Assembly (NCBI GenBank): GCA_018883305.1
Contig: VEQI01000063.1
Location: 1 to 12,190, forward strand
Direction: 5' to 3'
Source: Limnohabitans sp.
GTDB lineage: Bacteria > Pseudomonadota > Gammaproteobacteria > Burkholderiales > Burkholderiaceae_C
Length of the DNA stretch: 12,190 bases
Shown: positions 6,452 through 12,190 of the stretch, one piece after another
How the letters are laid out: every line of letters begins with the position of its first letter
Position numbering within the stretch: the stretch's first letter is position 1
The notes under the pieces: generated by a model
Told to the model about the DNA's origin: nothing
Database searches by the model: none
Seen by the model: the letters and a program-made list of their open reading frames with translations, nothing else
Program-made: the position numbers and the translations under genes

Positions 6452-6865
6452 ATGACCACCATCACCGATCTGCGTCACGCCATCATCCAACCGCCCGGTT
6501 GGGCGCCACCCAAGGGCTATGCCAATGGCGTGCTGGCCAGTGGTCAGCAGTTGTTTGTGGGTGGACAGATTGGCTGGAACGCGCAGTGTCAATTTGAGAG
6601 CGACGACCTGGTGCTTCAGGTGCGACAGGCCTTGCGCAACTGTCTGGACGTGGTGGAAGCTGCAGGCGGCCAAGCCCATCACATCACACGCATGACCTGG
6701 TATCTGGTGGACAAAAAAACGTATGTCGCACGCTTGAAGGAGATTGGGGCGGCGTATCGGGAGGTGATGGGGCGCCACTTCCCGGCCATGACGGCGGTGC
6801 AGGTGGTGAGCCTGGTGGAGGATCGGGCGTTGGTGGAGATCGAGGTCACGGCGGTGCTGCCCTGA
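6452..6865 (+). CDS. Rid (YjgF/YER057c/UK114) family protein lacking the catalytic Arg
   Basis: The product is 137 residues, the usual size of trimeric Rid proteins. RidA-type members hydrolyse imines and enamines to ketones plus ammonia, and relatives such as 2-aminomuconate deaminase act in aromatic degradation. Seen here: 'LFVGGQIGWN' (34-43), 'VRQALRNCLDVVEAAGG' (57-73), 'ITRMTWYLVD' (78-87) and the C-terminal 'VEIEVTAV' (128-135), where Glu129 corresponds to Glu120 of E. coli RidA. The signature usually reading FPARS or similar is 'FPAMT': Met113 replaces the Arg (Arg105 in E. coli) that is needed for imine hydrolysis in RidA. It therefore belongs to an Arg-lacking Rid subgroup of unclear activity. 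It is the last gene of the run and lies 70 bases after the dehydrogenase. The expected pathway intermediate is an enamine, so a role in nitrogen removal or in binding that intermediate is attractive but inferred. No clear Shine-Dalgarno precedes the ATG. Confidence 0.88.
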   Translation: MTTITDLRHAIIQPPGWAPPKGYANGVLASGQQLFVGGQIGWNAQCQFESDDLVLQVRQALRNCLDVVEAAGGQAHHITRMTWYLVDKKTYVARLKEIGAAYREVMGRHFPAMTAVQVVSLVEDRALVEIEVTAVLP

Positions 6866-6924
6866 GCGGGCGCCATCGTGAGGGCAGATCGCCTCGCATC
6901 CCTTGATGTGGGAAGCGCGAAACG

Positions 6925-7728
6925 TCACCAGGCCATGTCGTACCCGACAGTGATCGGCGCATGGTCAGAAAACTTCTCGTCCTTGTAAATGCTGACCTCA
7001 CGGGCCGTTTGAGCCATGGCGGTCGTGGCCAGGTGATAGTCCAGCCGCCATCCCACATTGTTGGCATAGGCCTGTCCGCGATTGCTCCACCAGGTGTAAC
7101 AAGTGTCTGTGGTGTCCGGATGCAGTTGACGGTACACATCCACCAGTCCATGCTGCGTCAGCATCTGGGTCATCCAGGCGCGCTCTTCGGGCAAAAAGCC
7201 GCTGTTCTTCTGGTTGCTGCGCCAGTTCTTCAAATCGATGGCCTGGTGCGCGATGTTGACGTCGCCACACAGAATGAAGTCGCGTTCGGACTGCAAGGAC
7301 ACCAGGTGCGGCTCCATCAGCGCCAGAAAACGAAACTTGGCTTCCTGCCGCTCGGGGCCGGAGGAGCCACTGGGAAAGTAGCAGCTGATGAGCGAGCGTT
7401 TGCGCCGCGCTGTGTCAAAGCGCAATTCAATGTAACGGCCCTCGGCATCAAACTCGGGCGAACCAAAACCGAGGATCACGTCCGAGGGCTCCAGTCGGGT
7501 GTAGATGCCCACGCCGGAGTAGCCCTTTTTCTCGGCGAAATGAAACCGGCCCGGCAAACCCGCCAACCCGTCGAACTTGCCCGCGACATCCGCGGCCTGC
7601 GCTTTCACTTCCTGCACGCAAATACAATCCGGGGCGCTACGCTCGATCCAGGCTTCCACGCCTTTGCTGGTGGCGGAGCGAATGCCGTTGAGGTTGAGAC
7701 TGGTGAGTTTGAACAAGGAAGTAGCCAT
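6925..7728 (-). CDS. xth: Exodeoxyribonuclease III
   Basis: The product is a 267-residue enzyme of the exonuclease III/AP endonuclease family. It cleaves the backbone 5' of abasic sites and degrades 3' ends in base-excision repair. Seen in order: 'SLNLNGIRSA' (10-19), 'PDCICVQEVKA' with metal-binding Glu40, 'GYSGVGIYTR' (69-78), 'GRYIEL' (97-102), 'CYFPSG' (116-121), 'LCGDVNIAH' with Asp156 and Asn158, 'GWRLDYHL' with Asp230, and 'FSDHAP' with the catalytic Asp255-His256 pair. All expected active-site residues are present and the length is typical. The frame is open 32 codons further upstream, but that stretch is antisense to pyrE and the family start is MATSLFKL at 7728. No good Shine-Dalgarno is visible for this start. 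The gene converges with the Rid gene at its 3' end. Confidence 0.95.
   Translation of the reverse strand: MATSLFKLTSLNLNGIRSATSKGVEAWIERSAPDCICVQEVKAQAADVAGKFDGLAGLPGRFHFAEKKGYSGVGIYTRLEPSDVILGFGSPEFDAEGRYIELRFDTARRKRSLISCYFPSGSSGPERQEAKFRFLALMEPHLVSLQSERDFILCGDVNIAHQAIDLKNWRSNQKNSGFLPEERAWMTQMLTQHGLVDVYRQLHPDTTDTCYTWWSNRGQAYANNVGWRLDYHLATTAMAQTAREVSIYKDEKFSDHAPITVGYDMAW
7715..7720 (+). promoter_or_regulatory. pyrE ribosome binding site inside the xth coding region
   Basis: AAGGAA ends six bases before ATG 7727 and is a good Shine-Dalgarno. On the opposite strand it lies within the first codons of xth. It supports 7727 as the pyrE start, although the frame is open far upstream (to 7577). Confidence 0.7.
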
Positions 7729-7729
7729 G
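7726..7729. other. Overlapping divergent start codons (CATG)
   Basis: The plus-strand ATG of pyrE (7727-7729) and the minus-strand ATG of xth (7728-7726) share two bases within one CATG. There is no intergenic space, so each gene's leader and promoter must lie inside the other's coding sequence. Confidence 0.8.
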
Positions 7730-8422
7730 ACAGAGAACGTAAAAGCGCAGGACGCACTGGCCCAGGAATTCGTGCAATTCTCGCTCGATTGCGGGGTACT
7801 GCGCTTTGGCGAGTTCAAAACCAAGGCCGGTCGGCTCTCGCCCTACTTCTTCAACGCGGGTTTGTTTGACGACGGTGCCAAGTTGGGTCGTCTGGCCCAG
7901 TGCTATGCCCGCCGCATTCAAGACAGCGGCATCGAGTTCGACATGATCTTTGGCCCAGCCTACAAAGGCATTCCGTTGGGGGCAGCCGTGGCCATCGAAC
8001 TGGCTCGTCTGGGGCGCAACGTGCCGTTTGCCTACAACCGCAAAGAGGCCAAGGATCACGGCGAGGGTGGCTCACTGGTGGGGGCACCCCTTAAAGGGCG
8101 CGTGCTCATCGTGGACGATGTCATGAGCGCAGGCACGGCCGTGCGTGAGTCCATTCAACTCATTCAAAAGGCCGGTGCCATCGCCCATGCCGTGGCGATT
8201 GCGCTGGACCGTCAGGAAATGGCCACCGAGCCGCAGGGCAACCAGGTGGTGGATGTGCCCTACAGCGCCGTGCAATATGTGCGCACGCAACTGGGCATGC
8301 AGGTCTGTGCCATTGCGTCCCTGGCCGATTTGCTGGCGTATCTGCAACAGCACCAGGGCGCCGACATGGCGCCGCACCTTTCACGCGTGCAGGCCTATCG
8401 CGATCGCTACGGCGTGTCTTGA
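7727..8422 (+). CDS. pyrE: Orotate phosphoribosyltransferase
   Basis: The product is a 231-residue cytoplasmic enzyme that converts orotate and PRPP to orotidine monophosphate, the fifth step of pyrimidine synthesis. 'FGEFKTKAGRLSPYFFNAG' (27-45) is the orotate/PRPP-binding loop. 'IFGPAYKGIPL' (74-84) and 'YNRKEAKDHGEGG' (103-115, catalytic loop with Lys106, Lys109 and His111) follow. 'VLIVDDVMSAGTA' (126-138) is the purine/pyrimidine phosphoribosyltransferase signature that binds the PRPP ribose-phosphate. Length is normal, slightly long at the C-terminus ('HLSRVQAYRDRYGVS'). The Shine-Dalgarno at 7715-7720 fixes the start. No convincing promoter was found in the upstream xth sequence. Only three bases separate its stop from the convergent gene on the other strand. 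Confidence 0.97.
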   Translation: MTENVKAQDALAQEFVQFSLDCGVLRFGEFKTKAGRLSPYFFNAGLFDDGAKLGRLAQCYARRIQDSGIEFDMIFGPAYKGIPLGAAVAIELARLGRNVPFAYNRKEAKDHGEGGSLVGAPLKGRVLIVDDVMSAGTAVRESIQLIQKAGAIAHAVAIALDRQEMATEPQGNQVVDVPYSAVQYVRTQLGMQVCAIASLADLLAYLQQHQGADMAPHLSRVQAYRDRYGVS

Positions 8423-8425
8423 GTT

Positions 8426-10495
8426 TCAGCGCGCTGCGCTGGTGTTACGTGGCGCCGATGTGGGCGGCGCGCCGTGCATGGCCTGGTTGAGGTGGCGTCG
8501 CACGTTCCAGTCCAGCAGTGCCAGCCGTGCACGGGCCTGACGATCCAGCACGTCGGACCAGCGGCAATTGTCCGAGACTTGCCCCTGGCTATTCACACAA
8601 CCCAGGCTGGTGACCTGACCCGCTTGCCAGACCGATGTGGCGGTGCGCACGCCACCCAGCATGGTCACGGCCATGGGCGTGGTGGTCTGCGGTTGATCGC
8701 CCGTGCGGAGCGAAGCCGTGTCGCAACGCATCAGATCGCGTCCGGTGTGCAAATAACCATGGGCGATGCCCAGCAGCGGCAGCAGGGTGGGGAAGATATC
8801 CAGGTGGCTGGCGGGTGCATCGAGTGCGTCCGGGCATGTCGCAGTGCCCGCGCCCCACACCATCAGTGGCACCCGGTGTTGCAGCACCCGACGTGACGGC
8901 GTGGTGTACAAGCCGGTGGTGCGCATGGTGTGGTCGCCAGTGGCCGCGATCACCGTCTGGCGAACCTGCCCACCACGACTGACCGATTGCACCAGCGCAG
9001 CCAGCTGGTCATTGGCATAGCGATAGGTTTTCAAGCTGGCCAACAACGACTCATCCGAGCGATCCCCCGGCCAGTCCGTCACGCGGTAATCCGGGGCGTG
9101 GTAGGACGCGGGCAGCTCGTACGGCGGATGGTGCGTGGTGGGCATGGCGTAGACAAACAAGGGGCGGCGTCGGGCCGGGTCATGCAAGCGCTCGTCGATG
9201 TAGCGAAACAGGAATTCATCCCACACGCCCCACAGGCCGCCTTGTGCGCCAGGAAAGTGGGCGCGCAGGGTGGCAGCGTCCACCACTTCATCAAACCCCT
9301 GGGTGGGCAACACCCGGTTGAGCTCGCGCCAGCCGGTGTGTCCCGACGTCACGAACAGCGTGTCGTAGCCGGCTCGCTGCATGACCCGCGCCACACTCCA
9401 GTCAAACGGAATGTGTCGGTACTGGCCGGTGGTGATGGGGGTGATGGGGGTGCCCAACAGCAAGGACTCCAGGGCCGGGTGAGTGCCGATGTGCGCCGCA
9501 TCGACATTGCGGAAATGCCAGGCGTTGGGCATGACCTGCGCCAGATCGCCCGCGACATCAAGCTGGGGCGATTGATAAAGCAAGGGCTCGGCGCTCCAGG
9601 ACTCCATTTGGACAAAGACTAAATTCTGGCCAGTCGGTCGCCCAGCCCCAGTTTGCACCAGCCAGTGAGCCAGGGCACGCTCATCCTTGAATGAAGAACC
9701 GCCCAGGGCCAGTGCAGCCTCTTGCGGACTGTTGAAACCATAGGTCTTCAAGCCGGTGCGATCGTCCCCTACGTCGGTGGAGTCCTTGTAAGCGTTCCAG
9801 GCAAAGTACAGCGACATCACACCGTTGGGGATGGCGTGGTTCAGCACAGGCTTGCTGGTGGCGGTCACCTGGTCCAGTTGCAGCGCCATGCCCTTGAGCG
9901 TGCCCTTGCCCGCCACGACCCAGACCCCCATACACAGCAGCGACAGCCCCACGGCGGTGAGTGGATGCATGTGCGCCCGGTCAGGGGGAACGAGTTGTTG
10001 CATCAAGCGTCGAACCGCCCAACCCATGACCGCCAATGTGATGGCCAGCAGCAGCGCGATGTGCAGCAGGGGAAAGTCCCGCAGGATGGTGAGTAACACC
10101 GAGGTGGTGTCGTCATCCACCAAACCGAAGATCACGCTGTCGATGGGCGTTTTATAAAATTGGTAATAAAAGTAATTGGTGACGGCCAGCACGCCAAAGG
10201 CCAACACCCACAGCCCCACCACGCCGTGGCGAATCCTGCGTGGCAGACACAGCAGGGGCCACAAGACAAATGCGCTCACCGCAGCGGCCTTAATGTCAAA
10301 GCGCAGGCCCATCAGCAAGGCTTGCGGCAATTCTCGCCAGAGATCGCCACCGGTCACGGGCCAGAAGCTGGCCAGCTGGTAACCACGAAACACAAACAGG
10401 CTCAGGCACAACACCAGACCAATGGCCGTGGCCAGGCGCATGGCTGCCCACCAGCCCAGCGCGGCACGCCCGACCCAGTCACGCAGTGCCGCCAT
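8426..10495 (-). CDS. LTA-synthase/MdoB-like membrane phosphotransferase (alkaline phosphatase superfamily)
   Basis: The product is 689 residues: an N-terminal membrane region followed by a periplasmic sulfatase-fold domain. Hydrophobic segments are seen at about 20-38, 68-85, 91-112, 142-162 and 178-196, the five-helix pattern of LtaS and OpgB/MdoB proteins. The catalytic domain shows 'VFVQMESWS' with Glu298, 'HIGTHPALESLLLGTP' with Thr338 in the nucleophile position, 'THHPPYELP' with His455/His456, and 'ATGDHT' with Asp521-His522, the metal ligands expected of the family. Such enzymes transfer phosphoglycerol (or related head groups) from phospholipid to a glycan, for example to osmoregulated periplasmic glucan. 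The acceptor here is unknown. A C-terminal tail of about 100 residues has four Cys (554, 591, 633, 644) that could form periplasmic disulfides. GGAG, six bases before the ATG, supports the start. It lies 27 bases after gatB. Confidence 0.88.
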   Translation of the reverse strand: MAALRDWVGRAALGWWAAMRLATAIGLVLCLSLFVFRGYQLASFWPVTGGDLWRELPQALLMGLRFDIKAAAVSAFVLWPLLCLPRRIRHGVVGLWVLAFGVLAVTNYFYYQFYKTPIDSVIFGLVDDDTTSVLLTILRDFPLLHIALLLAITLAVMGWAVRRLMQQLVPPDRAHMHPLTAVGLSLLCMGVWVVAGKGTLKGMALQLDQVTATSKPVLNHAIPNGVMSLYFAWNAYKDSTDVGDDRTGLKTYGFNSPQEAALALGGSSFKDERALAHWLVQTGAGRPTGQNLVFVQMESWSAEPLLYQSPQLDVAGDLAQVMPNAWHFRNVDAAHIGTHPALESLLLGTPITPITTGQYRHIPFDWSVARVMQRAGYDTLFVTSGHTGWRELNRVLPTQGFDEVVDAATLRAHFPGAQGGLWGVWDEFLFRYIDERLHDPARRRPLFVYAMPTTHHPPYELPASYHAPDYRVTDWPGDRSDESLLASLKTYRYANDQLAALVQSVSRGGQVRQTVIAATGDHTMRTTGLYTTPSRRVLQHRVPLMVWGAGTATCPDALDAPASHLDIFPTLLPLLGIAHGYLHTGRDLMRCDTASLRTGDQPQTTTPMAVTMLGGVRTATSVWQAGQVTSLGCVNSQGQVSDNCRWSDVLDRQARARLALLDWNVRRHLNQAMHGAPPTSAPRNTSAAR
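9432..9449 (-). repeat. Tandem 9-base repeat coding for ITP-ITP
   Basis: Two exact copies of GTGATGGGG (plus-strand view) lie next to each other inside the membrane phosphotransferase gene and encode 'PITPIT' just after the catalytic Thr segment (residues about 350-355). In-frame slippage here would change the loop length by three residues. It is probably unremarkable. Confidence 0.6.
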
Positions 10496-10522
10496 GGGGT
10501 GCTCCAGCGTGTGAGCGCTCGA

Positions 10523-11989
10523 TCAGCCTAACCGCGCCTTGAGCGCAGCATTGACCTGTTGCGGATTGGCCTTGCCCTTGCTGGCCTTCATCACCTGGCC
10601 CACCAGGGCGTTGAAGGCTTTGTCCTTGCCGGCCTTGTACTGCGCGACGTTGTCCGCATTGGCGGCCAGCACCTCATCCACGATGGCTTCCAGCGCCGAG
10701 CTGTCATTCATCTGCTTGAGGCCTTTGGCCTCGATGAGGGCATCCACCTGTGCCAACGCGGCTTGACCGGCTGGCGCTTCGCCATTCCACAAGGCATCGA
10801 ACACCTGCTTGCCGGCGTTGTTGGACAAGGTGCTGTCGCTGATGCGCGTGATGAGTGCGCCCAGTTGCTCAGCGCTCACCGGCAGTTGCTCAATGGAGAG
10901 TTCACCGCTGTTGAGTCGGCGCGAGACTTCGCCCATGATCCAGTTGCTGGCCAGCTTGGGTTGCTGACAAGCGCGGGTGGCGGCCTCGAAGTACGCGGCC
11001 ATGGCCTGGCTTTGCGTGAGCGTGGTGGCGTCATAGGCGGGCAGGCCATATTGATCCATGAAGCGCGCTGCCATGACACGGGGCAACTCGCGCATTTGTG
11101 CGCGAACGTCCTCGACCCATTCGCGTGCAATCACCAGGGGTGGCAGGTCGGGGTCGGGGAAATAGCGGTAATCGGCGGCATCTTCCTTGGTGCGCATGGC
11201 GCGGGTTTCGCCGGTGTCGGGGTCGAACAGCACGGTGGCTTGCTGGATGGCATGGCCGTCCTCGATCTGCTCGATCTGCCAGCGGACCTCGTAATCGATG
11301 GCCTGCTGCATGAACTTGAAGCTATTGAGGTTCTTGATCTCGCGGCGCGTGCCCAGGGGTTGCCCTGGCTTGCGCACCGAGACGTTGGCGTCGCAGCGGA
11401 ACGAGCCCTCCTGCATGTTGCCATCGCAAATGCCAATCCAGGTCACGATCTTGTGAAGCTCCTTGGCGTAGGCCACCGCCTCCTCGCTGGAGCGAATGTC
11501 CGGCTCGGTGACGATTTCCAGTAGCGGCGTGCCGGCACGGTTGAGGTCGATGCCGCTCATGCCCACGAAGTCTTCATGCAGCGATTTGCCCGCATCTTCT
11601 TCCAGGTGCGCGCGCACCAGTCGCACCGTCTTGAGCTCGTCGCCCAGATAGAACTGCACTGTGCCGCCTTGCACCACCGGGATCTCGAACTGGCTGATCT
11701 GGTAACCCTTGGGCAGGTCGGGATAGAAATAGTTTTTCCGTGCAAACACACTGCGCTCGGCCACATGCGAACCGACGGCCAGTCCGAACTGGATGGCACG
11801 TTCAACCGCCCCCCGGTTCATCACGGGCAAGGTGCCTGGCAAGGCCAGGTCCACTGCACATGCCTGTGTGTTGGGCTCGGCGCCAAACGCGGTAGGTGCG
11901 CGGCTGAAGATCTTGCTCTGGGTGGAGAGTTGGGCGTGGGTCTCGAAGCCGATCACCACTTCATAGCCCTGGACGAGGCGCGCGCTCAT
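10523..11989 (-). CDS. gatB: Asp-tRNA(Asn)/Glu-tRNA(Gln) amidotransferase subunit B
   Basis: The product is the 488-residue GatB subunit of the GatCAB complex. GatCAB converts misacylated Glu-tRNA(Gln) and/or Asp-tRNA(Asn) to the amide forms, using ammonia made by GatA. GatB binds the tRNA and carries the kinase/transamidation site. Seen: 'EVVIGFETHAQLSTQSKIFS' (10-29), 'RKNYFYPDLPKGYQISQ' (84-100), the GatB signature 'GIDLNRAGTPLLE' (146-158), 'MQEGSFRCDANVS' (192-204) and 'MRTKEDAADYRYFPDPDLPPL' (265-285). The C-terminal YqeY-like helical domain ends in 'NPQQVNAALKARLG'. Length is normal. A near-perfect Shine-Dalgarno (AAGGAGA, 12000-11994 on the minus strand) fixes the start at 11989, although the frame is open another 50 codons over gatA. 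Start and stop overlap gatA as ATGA, indicating translational coupling. Confidence 0.97.
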   Translation of the reverse strand: MSARLVQGYEVVIGFETHAQLSTQSKIFSRAPTAFGAEPNTQACAVDLALPGTLPVMNRGAVERAIQFGLAVGSHVAERSVFARKNYFYPDLPKGYQISQFEIPVVQGGTVQFYLGDELKTVRLVRAHLEEDAGKSLHEDFVGMSGIDLNRAGTPLLEIVTEPDIRSSEEAVAYAKELHKIVTWIGICDGNMQEGSFRCDANVSVRKPGQPLGTRREIKNLNSFKFMQQAIDYEVRWQIEQIEDGHAIQQATVLFDPDTGETRAMRTKEDAADYRYFPDPDLPPLVIAREWVEDVRAQMRELPRVMAARFMDQYGLPAYDATTLTQSQAMAAYFEAATRACQQPKLASNWIMGEVSRRLNSGELSIEQLPVSAEQLGALITRISDSTLSNNAGKQVFDALWNGEAPAGQAALAQVDALIEAKGLKQMNDSSALEAIVDEVLAANADNVAQYKAGKDKAFNALVGQVMKASKGKANPQQVNAALKARLG

Positions 11990-12190
11990 GCGATCTCCTT
12001 CGATGCCTGCGCGGGGCGGCGTTGGTGCCAGTCGGTGTGTTGCTGCAACTGATGAGCCACATTCAGCAAGCGAGACTCCTGCAGGTAGTTGCCAATCAGC
12101 TGCATGCCCACCGGCATGCCATGGGCACCCAAGCCACAAGGCACGCTCATGCCGGGCAGGCCGGCGAGTGATGCTGGCAGGGTATAGATG
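11986..12190 (-). CDS. gatA: Asp-tRNA(Asn)/Glu-tRNA(Gln) amidotransferase subunit A, C-terminal part (partial)
   Basis: Reading the minus strand from the right edge gives 67 in-frame residues and a TGA at 11988-11986. The segment begins IYTLPASLAGLPGMSVPCG, continues with MPVGMQLIGNYLQESRLLNVAHQLQQHTDWH and ends in KEIA. This is the characteristic GatA/amidase C-terminus: 'LAGLPGMSVP' followed by 'PVGMQLIG' and a final helix. The N-terminal amidase domain with its Lys-Ser-Ser triad lies beyond the window. The stop overlaps the gatB start by four bases (ATGA), and the gatB Shine-Dalgarno lies inside the last codons. Confidence 0.93.
   Translation of the reverse strand, partial: IYTLPASLAGLPGMSVPCGLGAHGMPVGMQLIGNYLQESRLLNVAHQLQQHTDWHQRRPAQASKEIA

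Noticed and set aside
6866..6924. Possible bidirectional terminator between the Rid gene and xth
   Set aside because: Only weak 4-bp arms such as TCCC...GGGA and no T-runs were found.
7688..7716. TTGAGG/TTGAGA as a pyrE promoter -35
   Set aside because: Neither has a recognisable -10 at 16-18 bases (GAACAA or GGAAGT).
6961..7869. Plus-strand 302-codon frame opposite xth and the start of pyrE
   Set aside because: It is a shadow of exonuclease III. No family features, and it would conflict with both xth and pyrE.

Overview
The window reads as a chromosomal segment of a GC-rich betaproteobacterium, probably of the Comamonadaceae/Burkholderiales type. This is inferred from four things: a Bug/TctC-type periplasmic binding protein with no membrane partners, a gatA-gatB pair with strong Shine-Dalgarno sites, the divergent xth/pyrE arrangement, and protein sequences of betaproteobacterial flavour. 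No RNA genes, insertion sequences, CRISPR arrays or phage genes were seen. Gene density is high and no gene-free stretch exceeds about 185 bases.

Left part (1-6865, all genes on +) is an accessory catabolic region. An AT-rich intergenic region (about 12-183) carries a candidate bidirectional promoter. A minus-strand Shine-Dalgarno at the very left edge suggests a divergent gene just outside. Then come an orphan Bug/TctC solute-binding protein (184-1161) with a possible terminator, a MarR-family regulator (1330-1824), and four co-directional genes: an FAD-monooxygenase/Old-Yellow-Enzyme fusion (1938-4229), a crotonase-fold protein (4304-5149), an acyl-CoA dehydrogenase (5179-6381) and a Rid-family protein (6452-6865). 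The fusion has the architecture and size of 2-aminobenzoyl-CoA monooxygenase/reductase (often auto-named salicylyl-CoA 5-hydroxylase/oxidoreductase). The likely theme is a CoA-thioester, 'hybrid' aerobic degradation of anthranilate or a related aromatic acid: oxygenation plus reduction dearomatises the ring, a Rid protein may handle the enamine nitrogen, and crotonase plus acyl-CoA dehydrogenase give beta-oxidation-like steps. No CoA ligase, 3-hydroxyacyl-CoA dehydrogenase or thiolase lies in the window. The MarR regulator is well placed to repress a promoter (TTTACA-17-TAAACT, 1825-1853) whose -35 and -10 are each covered by one arm of a 7-bp inverted repeat.

Right part (6925-12190) is housekeeping. 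Exodeoxyribonuclease III (xth, minus) and orotate phosphoribosyltransferase (pyrE, plus) are divergent, with start codons that physically overlap in a single CATG. pyrE converges with an LTA-synthase/MdoB-like membrane phosphotransferase (minus), with only 3 bases between the stop codons. That gene lies 27 bases downstream of gatB, which overlaps gatA (partial at the right edge) by ATGA, so gatA-gatB-membrane transferase look like one minus-strand operon.

The most interesting points are the catabolic cassette, because the steps after 2-aminobenzoyl-CoA dearomatisation are poorly defined. Its crotonase lacks both usual catalytic glutamates, and its Rid protein has Met where RidA enzymes have the catalytic Arg. 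The two regulatory palindromic regions are also worth attention.
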